A DNA stretch of 64,000 bases, taken from contig JALIRH010000004.1 in the NCBI GenBank assembly GCA_023055505.1, positions 18,533,368 through 18,597,367 of the forward strand, in the 5' to 3' direction. Of the stretch, positions 1-12,673 are shown piece after piece. The notes under the pieces are model-generated. The model did no database searches, was not told the DNA's origin, and was given only the letters and a program-made list of their open reading frames with translations. Position numbers and translations under genes: made by a program. Within the stretch, counting starts at the first letter, position 1, and each line of letters starts with the position of its first letter. Source of the DNA: Callipepla californica brunnescens. Lineage: Eukaryota > Chordata > Aves > Galliformes > Odontophoridae.

Positions 1-1238
1 AATTTACACATGGTATCTTTGTTAAAGCACAGGTGGAGCTGGATGTGTTAAAATAGGAGTGAGAGAAGTCATCTATTAACATTTAGTTATTTGAGAGGCA
101 AATTCAAATTAAGTATAATGCCGTGCCACTGTCAGCATATAGACTATGTTTACAAGTGTGAATACATACTTCTATGGGAGTTAATGGGAAGTCTTTCCAT
201 TAGGTCCTTGTATCACTTAATTCAACCACCCTGTACTGATCTGTGGGAAGATAAACTGGAAATGGGTTTCTTCCTTGCACTGAGTGTGATGAGCTGAAAT
301 TTGAGGTTTGAAATATCCAGGACATATGGACTTAGGGGTTTTGTTCTAATACTTTTTGTTGTTGTTGTTGTTTAATTTTTTATTCTCAGTTGAACTCAGT
401 CTTTTTCTTCAGAATAGATGGAGTACCATGCAATTCACTGCAGTAAGTCTGGTTTTTGTGACAGCAACCTCAAAGCAGAGAGATGCTGGCTAGAGTCTTC
501 TGTTCCACCTCTTGTACACCAAGGTGGGAGGAATGTCCTGGAAATTAGAGGGAATGGAAATACAGTTTAGATAAGCTTTTTCTCTGAAGTCAGACAGGTA
601 TATATCTTCTGACTGGAACTGTGGGAATTCATGGATCTGTTGTTTTCATACCGATGTCTTGAAAAAAAAAGTTTTTCTTTTAAATAGGAGCATCAACATT
701 TCAATAGATTTGAAGAGTTTGGGACTTTGAAAGGAAATATTACAGGAATACATTTTATTTGCAATGAGTTTAGGTCTCTGATCGTGCCCCATGCAGACTT
801 CATACCTTGGAAGCCTTCTAGGAGTTGAGATTTGTGCCCTTACTGTGATACTGGAGACTCACAATATACCCCCTCAAGCAACCCGACCTGCAGCTGCTTT
901 CAGGTGGAGGAAGGAGAAAGAAATTAAACAAATTTTAGATCTACCAGTTGAAACTGGTTGGGATGGAGAGAAAGAAGGACTGAGCTGAGTGTTTCTTTGT
1001 AATGCCTGGAGGTGTTGGAGAAAGCTTGTTTGGATAATGTGGGTTGCTTAGGAACAAGAAAGGTAACAGGAGCACTCTTAACATTGCATGTGTAACTGAC
1101 TAGAAATCCTGACTATCAAATCCTCTTCCTCCTGAAGGACAGTACTGGAGGAGGTGTCTGCAATAAAAATGCCCAGGAGAATGTGAGCCTCATATTGTGT
1201 TTTAGATTGAGTTGTTCTTTGTAGGTAGCAGCTAATAC

Positions 1239-1254
1239 AAAAAAAAAAAAAAAA
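1239..1254. repeat. Poly-A tract, A16
   Basis: Sixteen uninterrupted A residues, read directly. No recognisable retroposed body precedes it, so it is treated as a simple mononucleotide repeat rather than the tail of a processed pseudogene. Confidence 0.9.
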
Positions 1255-1504
1255 GATGAATGGTTTGGTATCCAGAAGCAGGTATTTTCTACTTTGTGCA
1301 GTAAGTCCAAGTGCCCATCTCTTGACATGCTCTTTGGATCACAGCCTGAAGTTGATGGCTGTTGCACTTGGCTTAAGCAGGCATCTCTGTTTTCCAGTTT
1401 GTTACTCAATGGTATTTTTTTCATCTCTGCATGTACATACCGAATAGGTTTTCTAATAAATGTTTGCTACAGAACTGGGATCAAAAAGATATTCTTACCT
1501 TTTG

Positions 1505-1541
1505 TTTTTTTTTTGTTGGTTTTTTTTTTTTTTTTTTTTTT
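1505..1541. repeat. Poly-T tracts, T10 and T22
   Basis: A T10 run (1505-1514), a short GTTGG interruption, then T22 (1520-1541). On the minus strand this is a long A tail, but no retroposed gene body is recognisable beside it. Long homopolymers of this kind are often length-polymorphic and prone to assembly error. Confidence 0.9.
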
Positions 1542-4525
1542 ATGACATACAAGGTGCACAATGTGGTTTTCTTTAAGGGTAGATCTAACGTGTTTTGATC
1601 TCTAATGTTTCACCTTTGTCTCTCTTTTCACGCAGAGATGTGTGTTTATTGGGCCAGTACTTTGGGATTAATTAGGAATGTTACAAAGAGGAACGTGATA
1701 GTATTAGTTTTTTCAGGACTTCTCCCTGCAGACAAGGTTTTGACAGTTACTAGAAGCTGCTGTTTTTTGATGGCTGCTGGTTTTCATCTATATGAACAAC
1801 TCTGGCAAGAGCCAGCAAAAGCCTATGAAGATATGGGAAATCAGAATTTCTTGGTGTTTGGCTGATTAACACAGTCCTAGCAAAAATATTCTTCCAGTTT
1901 TCCTCACAGTGGCTATCATTCAGCTCTGCATTAATATGTACAGCTGATCTGATGGTAAAATTAAATAATCCTCCAAGCACAGCTGAACAGTATGTTGCCA
2001 TCCTTGATAATAGGGCCACTCACAGCTCATGCTGTTCGGGAAGACCACACAAGGTTGCTGGGCAAGGAGGAAACTGGTAGTCAAGGCTTACTGTCCTCGA
2101 TGTCCCAATTCTTTGTTTCATACTTGCTTGTGTGACACAGGATGACTGTCTCATAGTGACATCTGCATTTGTGTTGCGGTGGCATGTTCTGCTGAGCAGC
2201 CATTTTTGGGAGAAAAGCACTTCCTTATGTTCTACAGTCTGTTTCAAAGACTTGCCTGCTTCCCCTGTTAATGAGACTGCAGTGACTAGAACTGTGTCAT
2301 CTTTCTGCTGTGTTCCTCTGCGAGGCGGTTTATGGTAATCCTGGGTACGTGCTTCAAGGACTTTCAGTGGCAGGGATTCCAAAGCAAAAACAAGAAAAAA
2401 TAGTACCACAGGGAATGTCTAATGAAAGTGGAAAATTCAGAAGCCTATTCCATAATAAGCAGTTTGTTTTTATTCTGTTAAAAATTCTTAGCAAGAAAGT
2501 AAGAATAAACTATAAAGCAACTTTCATCTCAGACTTCTCTAAGATGATGACAGTGCCCCATGTGATCTTGTGGAGGTGGAAGGTGTTAAGTTCAGTATTA
2601 CGTTTCAGCAGCTTAGAGTTACAGGGAGTTGCTCAGTTGACAAGGTGGTACCTGAGCCAAAATAAAAGGTGTGGATTATTTGCCTGCCAGGCATCCTGTC
2701 CTGCCTAGGTTGTGCCCCTAGGAAAGCCAACCATCTGGGAAGTTCACACTGTACTTAAGGTGAAATGAGGAAGAGGGAAGAAATTTCTGCACATAACACA
2801 GGTATTATTGTCAGTCTTCCTTCAGCGCTTCTGCATAATGCCAGGCCAGAACAAGCTTTCTGAATGTTCTCCATAAGTCAAAAACAATTTGTAGGTAGAG
2901 CTTTGGGCAGAAGTTCAAAGTGCTTCCTTCTAATGTCATTCTTAAGAAGTAAGAATGCTTCTAGAGCTGACTGGCTTCTTATGAGTCCCTAAATCATAGC
3001 AATGGCAGAGCTGTTTCTTCACAATGCCTAGTGTGTTGTGCATTTTTTATTTGTTCTTATTTCACTGGGGCAGACAGTAGCTCAGCAGCCACTTCTTTCT
3101 CCAGGTTACTTTCTTCACCTCTGCTCACTGCTCTAGTGAGGAACTTCTTGATTCTGACATAATTATGGGATTGGTTAACAGGAGATAGACAGTAAAAACT
3201 CCTTGACATACAGGTTGAAAAATTAAGGAAGGGAGTTGCACTGAGAGGGCAATCAGAGCCCTGCTGGCTTTCAGGCTTCAGAAGGATGAAATGTACAAGA
3301 CGGGTCAAAACTGCGCCGGAGTAGTAGTTGCTGTCCTGCTGGCACCTTAACAGTTAGGCAGTTCAGCATCATATCTTTAGTGCCTCTTCTCTCTTGCCCC
3401 ACATGGCTGTTCAGAGCTAAGCAGTGCAGTAGTAGGATAGACATTTAAATACAGTTGGAGACTAAAATCTAAAGATTACCTGCAGTCGCGTGGTTATGTT
3501 GAGGAGCTGAGTTAGGATTTTTGTATTTTCTCAGTCTGCTTCCAGCACAAATGGCAGCCAAAAAGGATTTGGCTTTTCACCATTACTCCATTTTTCTGAT
3601 TAATACCATTTAATGAGTATGGGAGGCTCAAGATGGCTGGAGAAAGTAATCCTTCCGGTGACAAACAACTATCTGATCTTATACAGGAGGGACCGAGTTC
3701 TGCTTCCCCCCTTCCAGATGGGGCTACACTGTATATATATGGTTTTTGAAGGCAATTCAAACTGGTAGCCTACAAGGTTATTGTCTGTGAATCCCCACTC
3801 TCTATGATGATGTCAATGCCAGTGAACCAGCATGCTGCGTCTGTTACACAGACAACGTCCTTGGAGAGCTGAATTTATATTGGGAAAAGAAAAAGTTGTT
3901 GGATTTGATTAAGTGGGGATGTTACTCACTGCCGTGTGTAATTCAGTATATATCAAGGCACTCCTTTCCATTAACAGCAGGAATAGAACAAGATGTATAT
4001 GTCTTGGAAATATGTATCTAGAATCAGCTTTCTTTTGCAGTCCTCCTTCCTTATAGTTGCTCTGCATAGTAAAGTTTCACTTTTAAGTAGCAGCAGCCTG
4101 GGTATTGAATTGCTGTAGGATGTTGTTTTTCTGTCATAGCCTTGTTAACATCTCAGCTTGGGTGTTGGTGCTCCTCTCCCATGTTCAGGTGCTTACTATG
4201 GTTCTTATCGCCCCAACACAGTTACTTTGGATCCTAGCCCAGCATGCGTGGGCACTGGCAGCATTTGGATATTTATAGGGATTTCTACTTCCTTCTTTTC
4301 TTTGGGCCACTTTCTTACTACAAGAATTTGTTGTTCCTTCCATGCTCCAATAGCTGTGACACTCCCAGGGTGGTGTCAGGGCAATGGCTGTTGTGTATGT
4401 GCCTTCCCAGCTGCTGGGGCCAGTGCAAGCAGGAGAGTGGGACACAGCAGTGGCATGCGAGGCATCTTTGAAAAAAAATAATAAAAATCATCACCTCTTT
4501 TGCCTCCTTCTATCTATTTTGGCAG

Positions 4526-4911
4526 ATGAATTAGGCTTGTCCATTTATTGTGTCGCTGTTGGACTGGAACATCTTGAAATTGTAAGAACTGTTAACAATG
4601 TGATTAGAGACAGCCAAATGCTGACCATTATTCCAGTTGAAATTGTTCTGTCTGTATGGAGTGGTAGAAGAGCGGATGCTATGGAATGGATCTTTCAAAT
4701 GGTACAGTGCTGTTTGATACTGATTTGTTCTTTCAAAGGTAAATTGATGAAGTCTAATTCTTCCAGAGGTCCTTAATGCTTACTCCTTAAACTTTGATCT
4801 CATACTCTCTAGGTGATCCCAGTGGAGAAGAGGAAGCAGCTGTGGTATTCCTTGATGGCTCCCATGTGTGCAGGCTTGCTCAAAGCGTTTGCTGGTGGAC
4901 CAGCCAGTTGA
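4526..4911 (+). other. Candidate two-exon coding segment, unproven
   Basis: A long pyrimidine tract ends in GGCAG at 4525. From 4526 one frame stays open to 4701 (GAA TTA GGC TTG...), where ATG is followed by GTACAG, a usable donor. A second acceptor (CTCTCTAG) ends at 4812. Reading on from 4813 in phase 0 gives VIPVEKRKQLWYSLMAPM and then a short tail to TGA at 4909-4911. The phases match across the 111-bp putative intron. An alternative donor (GTAAGA) lies at 4582. I do not recognise the protein, and no matching upstream exon is evident. The pairing may be chance, because splice-like pairs occur often in 64 kb. Treat it as a hypothesis for RNA evidence. Confidence 0.15.
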
Positions 4912-7900
4912 TGAAGAGAAAGCAAGCAGCAAATTCCTCTTTGCTCTCCTTTGGTGGAGGTGCTCTCTGGATTTCTCTGTTCCACCCAGCAGTTGTTTCC
5001 CTCAAAATTTTCAGGAATCTGATAACTTTGAAGCTTTGTCTCACTCTGAAATTCAGTTCAGATCTGTTGACATGTCTCTGTTGTGAGCTCAGTACCAGAA
5101 AGTGTGATTTCAGAAAGCTTTATTTATTTTGGAAGCTGGGTGATAATGAGGATACCCTGTCTGAGCTGCCGTGATCAAGACTGGGAAGGACCACATGGAA
5201 TGGAGCAGGATCCTGAATGCCTGACTGTGGAAGGCAGCCTGCAGTGGCTATATTTTTCAGTTCTAATCTGAGGGTGCTAAGAGACAAAACTGAGACCATT
5301 ACTTGAAAGAGTCTCCAGCATCCTTTGCTTCTCATTAACAGATGGTTCCAAGGAGCAAGCGTGGCAATGCAAACTCATACATGTTTGTGCTTGCTCTGCT
5401 CTGTGCCTCTCCTGGCAGTGCTCACTGGTGTAATCTGTTGGAAATTAACCTTTTGCTTAAGATATCGTTGCAGAGGCTGGTATAATTTGTCCTACTGTGA
5501 TAAATCTTTCTCCCTCCTCATTCTTCCAAAAGGAAGGTATTCTGTCAGAGCAGCAGAGAAATGCTGGGTATAACAACTTGTAACAGGCAAACTTTCTTCT
5601 CATGCTCTAAGTTTGTGTGTGCTTTCATTGCCAGGTTTGTCCCCACAATCCTCTTCCCCAATTACCCATTGATTAGGGCTCCTCTGGTAATTTGCCAGAT
5701 GCAGGTTTGTTACCAACAGATGGCAGAAAGCATTTGAGGTAATGAGAGAAAGGATAACGATTGCTGATCTGCATAATAATCAGCTTGTGAACAGGTTTCA
5801 TAGTTGTTGGGTTTTTTTTCTTCTGTATTTCCACTGGCTTAAAGATCATGCTGATGGGACAACCGGGCACCTTCTCTTCAGTTAAAGAAATAGTAATGAA
5901 AGAAGCTGTTTCTGCCTGGCCAGTTATATTTCTGAAGATGCACATACTCACCAACAAAGATACACTTAGGTTATACCCAGAGTCTGAGATAGTACCCAGA
6001 GTGCTAGGAACGAGCACCCAGTCCTTCCATGGTCAAGACCACTGATGTGGACAAAAATACTTCTCATTCTGCTCTTTGCTTTTATTTATTTAAATTTATT
6101 TTGTTTTATTTTTAATTTCCCCAGCAGCTAGGAAAGATTTTTTATACTTCCCCCTTGGAGCCGTTTCACCTTTGCACTGTCCAATTCTTAGTCTGAATAA
6201 CGACTTCCCATTTTCTTATGCTTTGAGGTTCTTCAATGCAGTTCTGCTGCTTTGCGCATTGATAAGAGGCACCGTTACCTCTTACAAGTCTAAATCCAAA
6301 TGATTCTGAAGTTCTTGCAGGAAGAATTCTTCTCTGATGAACTCCAGAAGTGTGTTACTGAAGCTGAGTACCTCACAACTCACAGACTTCCTATGCTACA
6401 CAAAACATGTAGTGCAAATTTCTACTTTTTGTCTAAAAACTGCATGCATTTGGACCCCTTCTGTTAGTAATTCCCTTTATATGAAGCCAGGCATCTTGTC
6501 TATATGCCATTTGCTGTGAGTTTTGATGTAGGATTTGAGGAAACTAATTCAGTGCTGCGCTGTCCTCTGTTTTATTCCCCAGCTGGGCCGGTAGATGCAA
6601 GTGTATACCCAGCTCTCTTACTTTCATGGAGTCCCTTCCACATATCAAGAACTAGATGGATTTATTTGAAATCTGTAAGTTTGGACTCAGTTCCTCTGAA
6701 CTGTATATGCAGACAATCTCCCTGAGAATCTTTTTAACCCTTTGTGCTGCCAGTATATCAGCCAGTTCTCTGGAACAATGTTTATCACAGGCTCAACTGT
6801 ATGATGTGCAGTAGTAACTTGAGTGTCTAAACCTTGCAAGGCAATCGCCGTTGACTCCTGTGTGTTGCAGCTGTATAACGTGGGGGAAGGGGAGGACTTT
6901 TATTTTTGAACTTGTCCAGTGAGAAATATGCACAAGAATTTGCTATTCAGTCTTGATGCTGTTGGTTGTGGGATTTTCTTGTCCTTAGCCTGGTTTCTAA
7001 GGAAACAGGGTCTGGGCATCTGAGCTTGTATGTGTTTGTTGTAACAAGTTCCTTGTTGGTTTTTTTTCAGGGAAGGTCTAGATCTATTCTCCTAATTTAG
7101 TATCAGTACAGCATTGTAGGCTATCATTTCAGGTACTGAGATATTTGTGTTTGTTTTCTGGGAAGAGAATGGCTTAGCCATTTTCTACTTTAGGTGGATG
7201 TTTTCTAAGGAAAGCTGGAAGCATTCAGCTGTTCTGTTGAACAGGTGAGCTCTGATTAAGTTGGGTCTTACCCAGAAGCCTTACAAAGAAGGAGGAGAGC
7301 ATGAGGCAGAGATGTCAGGTGCACCTGAGTTGGCATTCATCTCTTCTAGTTTATGGACGGTATCAGAGGGCAGCAGAGCTGAGAAAGAATGTAAGGAGAG
7401 AAGAGATGGGGGAGAAAAGAGAATGAATTCCGTCTCTTGGTGGTGGTGAGCTTTAATTTACTGTATCTCAGGCTACCAACAGTTTGGATATGTAGAGATG
7501 ATGTGTATTCCAAAAGCATGATCTCTTTTGGTGGAAACAAAAATCATGACAAATGGGAGTCAACTGCGAGACTGTGTGTATCCTGACAGCAGCATGCTGC
7601 GTGGAGAACAGACTTTTTGGAACTGATTTAAGTGTAAGTAAAAACAAGTGGTTGGTTGGTTTTTGTTGTTGTTGTTTTTGTTTTAGATTTGTTCAATTTT
7701 TTCTAAGGAGCATGGTCTGTTACTATTTATTCTTTCTTTGCTGTTACCCAGAGACTTGCCTGGTGTGAAGTGAAAAGCAGAAAGGTGTGTGGTATTAGGG
7801 GGGCTTATGATCCTTTGCAGTGGGGATTTGAGCATAGGTGGCTGCCATTTCTATGTGTTTGTATGTCCATCTGATGCTTATCTGCACATGCTGAACTCTT

Positions 7901-8448
7901 GTTGGCTGATGATACTGTGGCAAGACACTGGTGCTTGGTACTCTGTGGAAATAAGCCCTGTGGTGTTCAGGTTTCTTTGTCCAGTACACCTGCTTCTACT
8001 TTCTTCTTTTCCTTATTCTGTGGAATCCCTCAGCAACACCACTTTCAGGGCTTCAGAAAGCCGAACTGCAGTAAAGCATTGCCAGTGACAACACAGAAAA
8101 CAGTGGCTGGCACATGGCATCTCTCATTCCTTGTAGTGCTTAACTCATCAGAGAGCACTGAGCTTATTCATTAGTACACACAACACCAGCACTGTGTGGT
8201 ATTTCAAAGAGGGAATTGAAGCTCTGACAGTCCTACTGAGATATTTCATTGCCTTCAGCTTGAGGCCCTTTCTTCCTGATGAAGATGCCTGGCATCATAG
8301 GGGCAGGTTGCTTTATTTACAGATGGCGTGCTCTTAATTTATCTTTAAAGAGAATCTTTCATAGCACCCTCAGCTCTAGAGGGCGTCTGAGTGTTTTCTG
8401 TGTAATGTGTGGGTAATTCTGAGGGGGCTATAGGCTAATCTTGCCCTG
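4912..8448. other. Unique non-coding sequence, no recognisable gene
   Basis: AT-leaning single-copy DNA. It contains a T-rich TTTA/TTTTA stretch at about 6080-6117 and a G/T simple-sequence stretch (GGTT then GTT units) at about 7650-7683. No open frame exceeds 126 codons and none resembles a known family. A strong acceptor-like site (TTTTTTTTCAG) occurs near 7070 without a convincing exon after it. Confidence 0.7.
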
Positions 8449-8672
8449 TCATAGAGTCATTTTGAATTGGAAGGGACTCTTAAAGGCTATCTGGTCCAAC
8501 TCCCCTGCAGTGAACAAGGACACCCACAGCTACATCAGGATGCTCGGAGCTCAGTCCAGCCTGACCTTGAATGTCTCCAGGGATGGGGCATCCACCCCCT
8601 CTCTGGGCAACATGTTCCAGTGCTTTAATGCAAAAAAAACCAAAAAACTTCTTCCTTATATCCAGTCTAAGT
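8449..8672 (-). mobile_element. CR1 LINE 3' fragment, 5'-truncated
   Basis: Read on the minus strand this is the tail of an avian CR1 non-LTR retrotransposon. The plus-strand text begins TCATAGAGTCAT (reverse of the ATTCTATG-type end), followed by GGAAGGGACTC, TCTGGTCCAACTCCCCTGCAG, the TCTCCAGGGATGGGGCATCCACC block and CTGGGCAACATGTTCCAGTG. It stops near CCTTATATCCAGTCTAA, so only the last 220 bp or so are present. An A8 tract inside the element (8632-8639) differs from the usual sequence and is probably a later expansion. No reverse transcriptase reading frame is left, so the copy is dead. Confidence 0.93.
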
Positions 8673-9732
8673 TTAATAAGAAAGCAATGCAAGGGAGTAC
8701 TGCAGCCTCAAGCAGTACAAGTTTTTGGGTCCCCTACAAAGCGTTCCACTCCCTGTACATCTGAGCCCTGTGTGGGCAGTGGTGAAGCAGGGCACATCGC
8801 AAGCCTCTCTGTACTCAGGATCTCTAGATAATTGCTAAGAGATGCAGAACAGGATGATGCTTGCATACAGACAGCAGATTATGCTGAGGTAAATGAACTG
8901 TCCCCAGCTGTTCTGACCCTCCCCACATTTGTTTCTCTGGAGCAGTGTAGGCTGGGAGGATCTGAGGAGATGAGAAAATCTAAGAGGACAACTTTTAATC
9001 TCTTCTTGAGCCTGCCTGAACTGTGCTAGGTAGGGAAAGAGCAGCACCTTGTCTTGATAGTTTACAGGAGATACCCCACCACACACTGTGATGTTAACTT
9101 TGATATATGAGGGTGGTGGAGGAGCTGCCCTGACACTTCACCAGCTGATCCCGTGCTGGGGATGCTGATCCCCACTCGCCGCTTTATAAGTAGCACAGTC
9201 TGAGCTGCACAGGAGAAATGCCACAATTCCAGTTCTTGTTCAGTGATGCTCTGACCAAATGAAAGTTTAGTAGTATATTTTAACTAAGTATTAATGTTTG
9301 TTTCTAATCTGTTCTTAGAAGGACTGCATATAGCCAACACCCTCAAAACTGCTGAAAACCAAACCCAAGTAAATTATCTCATGATTAGTTGATCTTCACT
9401 TAATGCTTTATTCTTTGAAGGTGTAGAAAATGCAGCACATCTTTCTGGCTCTGATAGTTGCGTACCCTGTGACCTCAGGGTCACATAACGTACAGGCAGC
9501 AAGGGAAGTGCAATACCTGTGGCAGATGGCTTTGTGGCTATTTCAGGCACTCAGAGGAAATGCGAATGTAAGACTTGCTTATTTCTGATTCAGAAAAACA
9601 CTGTCAGTGTGTATAGGAAGGGAAAGGGGAAAGGAAGTCTCCAAAAAGAGAATGTTGGAGGTTTTCTGTCCTCCGCCTGGATTGATGCCAGAGCTTGGGA
9701 TGGAATGAGTGCTCCAACAGATGGAAGTTCAC
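8673..9732. other. Unique non-coding sequence, no recognisable gene
   Basis: Short single-copy interval between two CR1 fragments. Small open frames of 65-90 codons are present, but none has a family resemblance. Nothing regulatory stands out by eye. Confidence 0.7.
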
Positions 9733-9830
9733 AGGATCATATCAGCACCAAGGTTGTGAAGGACCTCCAAGGTCATCTAGTCCAACCATAAAGTTAGCTG
9801 ATCCAGTTACATGAGACCCCTAGTTGTGCG
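9733..9830 (-). mobile_element. Degraded CR1 LINE 3' fragment
   Basis: The plus-strand text AGGATCATATCAGCACCAAG, GTTGTGAAGGACCTCCAAGG and TCATCTAGTCCAACC is the reverse complement of the CR1 tail (GGTTGGACTAGATGACCTTGGAGGTCC). The left end retains only a weak form of the terminal 8-mer repeat. Similarity fades after about 9815. Sequence on to about 9960 may be older CR1 material, but I cannot align it confidently by eye. Too short to code for anything. Confidence 0.7.
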
Positions 9831-12438
9831 TGAGGAAGCCAGGAAATCAGACTGTTGCCACTCTAGGGAAGAAAGTACTTTTTCCTGAATGTTCCACTGA
9901 GGCTATCATATTTCAGTCCTTATACCTTGCTGTGAGCAGCTGTGTCCTTGGTTGTTTCCTGCTGCCTACTGCCCTTGTTTCCAGGAACTGAGGAATGCTT
10001 TAAAGGCTGCAATCTGGGGGCAGCTCACCTGTTTGGTTTTTAGCAGATTGATGTTATTATTGCACGCTTAGATGTATGTCAGTCTTGCACCTTGATCAAG
10101 ATGTACTGCGCTCTCTGAAAATTGTTGCTTATGAAAGCAGTGATGAAGTGGTTACTTAAAGCTGTGAGAGATGGTAGCAGTGAAAACACGTCTTGCTTTG
10201 TCTGCACAGCCAGTGTGAAGAGATGCAGCTCCCCCAGAATATGGAGGGATGCTGCACAGCCATGGGTCAGCCAGTGACAGCAATGCAGTGCCCAGCAACA
10301 CCATGGGTATCTCAAATTCCATTGAGCTGCTACGTGGGGTCCACTGTTCTCCTAAACTCATGCCTGTGTCTGTGTAGCTGATGTTCTCTGCCTACTGCAA
10401 GAGGAAAAGTTAATGAAAGCGGTGCCATTTTTTTCCTGATGTGTTCTTGCCAAATGCTGTATCTGAAAAGAATCTTTATTGTGTGCAAATTTTCCTCTGC
10501 AGCTTGCGAGCTAATTAATCCCCTGTGGGTCAAGGGGAGAGTGCCAGGAAAGGGAAGAATTAAGTTGTGCCTCCTCAAGACTAATCCTGAAACACAAGTG
10601 ATTGCATGCTGGAAAGCATTTCTGTACATTTCTGAGAATTATGAATGTAATCCAATGCAGCTGTTGCGCTAGCATGCCCATTCCTCTCCTCAGGCACTGG
10701 ATTTGGCCTCTGTTCAGGCTGCCATGTGTTTTGAAGACCTGTACAGGAGACCTCCGCACCTGATTGTACAAAATGTTTCAGCTTGGAGTGAGATCCCATA
10801 GGACTCAGCAGTCAGCAGTAGTACTCATTGTCTCTTGTGCTGCAGGGGGCTATGTTAAAACTGGCCAAGGTGAAGGCAGTTGGACTTGGGTGCTGGTAAG
10901 CACACCACCAGAGCATCACCATGTCTCCCTGGGGACAGTCTGAAGCCAAGTTGTGCTTTGCCTTCTGTAGGCTTTGCCCTGAATGAGAGTGATTTCCGAA
11001 AAGCAATAAGGGTGTGGGAAGAGAGGGCAAAAAACAATCTGGTGCCAGCAGAAATAATCTGTGTGTTATTGGGCTAGGATGCATTTGCCATAGTTCTTTG
11101 AGAATTCATTCTCCCTCTCCTAAAAGAGAGGAAAGAGGAGAAATATCAACTCTTCAGTTTAGTTATGTTTTTAAAATTAAGAATTTCTTTCTCTTAACTG
11201 CTTTTGCAACCCCCACTGTAACAATTCAAGCTGTTAACAAAGCTTATGGGTTCCTCTACCTCTCCAGCCCTGATTTTTCAGCAATGGAGAAATCTATAGT
11301 TCTGGCCCTGTGGCACTTTTATAGGCAGTGGGGATGTTAATGCCAGAATCTTGGCGCCTTTCCAACCAGAGTAATTGCATTCTGCCGACCTGAAATTCTT
11401 CCTGCTTCCACACAAGGTCACTTTAGGCCCTGACAGAGCTGGGGCTGCAGCTGTGTGCCCCTCTCTGCCCTCCCCTCTGGGCTCTGTGCTCGCTGTGAGG
11501 TGCCCAATGCTCCATAAAAAAAAAAAAGAGCGAAGGAAATGGATCTGAGCAGATCCCCTGTACTGCTGTCATCAGGTTTTGGAGTGTGACCCACTATCCT
11601 GCATCCTTTGATAACTCAAGGCTGGCGTATTTTTAGCAGACAGTGGCTCTTTTCTTGTTCTCCCTCCGATCTCTTTTGGAGCCAGTGTGGCACAACTAAT
11701 TCATGGAGGAAATTACATTTATTACTTTTCCTAACAAATACACCCTCTCCACAGTGCCATTTCATGCAGTGTAGGGCAGATGCAAGTCAAGCAGCCCATT
11801 TTCCTAATTTCATTTGGAAGGATCAAGAGACATCATGCTGGTCTTGCAGGCTGGGGTCTCATCAAGAAAGAAAAGGCGCAGCAGGCTCCCGCATCGCTGG
11901 AATCTATGGCATTGCCCCAAATGTTGTTTGTCCAAAAAAAAAAAAACAACCCACAAACCTCAAGGACAAAGTGTATCCTTCCAAAAACAAAACAAACTGC
12001 CCCAACAAAGCCAACCCGGCTGTTGTGACAGCCATGTCTGGGAGGAAGGGAGCTGGTGCTGGGACAGTAACAGAGCCATGGATCTGATGTAGATCTGCTT
12101 GTTCTGCATTTGCCTTCCTGTGCTGCAGGGTGGAGCTAACAAACCCTCAACCAGGGGACCCTGATACTCAGGCAGCTCTTTTTGTATGAGGTGTCTGCTC
12201 TGTGACTGTGTGCAGACCTATGTTTCCACACCCTTAATCCCCAGCATTCATTTTTTACAGTGCCTCTGTACTACAACCTTCCTCTTGTGTTAAATCTCTT
12301 TGATGTTCCAGCTCATAGTTTCTTAAAATGCCATAACTGGGACTATTTTTCTCATCAAAGCTGCAATTGCACTTAGCTAAGATCTCTGTTTTCATTGCCC
12401 TCTTCTTCCTTTTGTTTTTGTTTGATTGTTTTTCTTAG
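9831..12438. other. Unique non-coding sequence with A tracts
   Basis: Contains an A12 run at 11516-11527 and an A13 run at 11934-11946. A 50-bp segment at 10846-10895 has good acceptor and donor signals, and another open stretch begins after CTTCTGTAG at 10971. Their reading frames do not join without a stop. The largest open frame (11608-12087) has no recognisable domain. Confidence 0.65.
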
Positions 12439-12673
12439 GGAAGGGATGCTAGGAGGAGGCGCTGCAATCATGCCTGAATTATTATACCTTGCAAACCAAG
12501 GTGATTTGGACATCCATCTGTGTTGTCTTTCAAGCTCTTTGGATAGCATAGCTGGATTCAAACAAAGGTTACAGGACTTGGACTCAGACTTGTCATTCTC
12601 TTTTGAAAGCAATAGAAAGCAAACCCTCATTTGCAACAAACAGTTCAATCCCTGTGCCCCATCTCTGCCCCAG
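12439..12673 (+). other. Candidate internal exon, unproven
   Basis: The acceptor-like TTGTTTTTCTTAG ends at 12438 and the donor-like CCCCAG|GTGAAT begins at 12674. The 235 bp between are open in one frame, which needs two bases from an upstream exon and ends in phase 0. Translation gives short acidic and serine-rich stretches such as SLDSIAGFKQRLQDLDSDL, which could form a helix. I recognise no family. Open length and splice signals alone are weak evidence, so chance is the default explanation. Confidence 0.13.

Larger units (their letters stand above)
1..4525. other. Unique non-coding sequence, no recognisable gene
   Basis: AT-leaning single-copy sequence. It holds a short (GTT)5 run at 358-372, an A16 tract at 1239-1254, a T10 tract at 1505-1514 and a T22 tract at 1520-1541. 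Open frames are all under about 135 codons, overlap on both strands and resemble no family I know. An 8-bp inverted repeat (CATTCTTA, 5-nt loop, TAAGAATG) lies at 2937-2957. I see no CR1 fragment here. Confidence 0.7.

Noticed and set aside
1520..1541. T22 tract as the tail of a minus-strand processed pseudogene
   Set aside because: No gene-like or transposon-like body lies next to it on the appropriate side.
10846..11077. Two adjacent exon-like segments (10846-10895 and from 10971)
   Set aside because: Splice signals are good, but the only frame giving the open downstream stretch meets a stop in the first segment. The frames cannot be joined.
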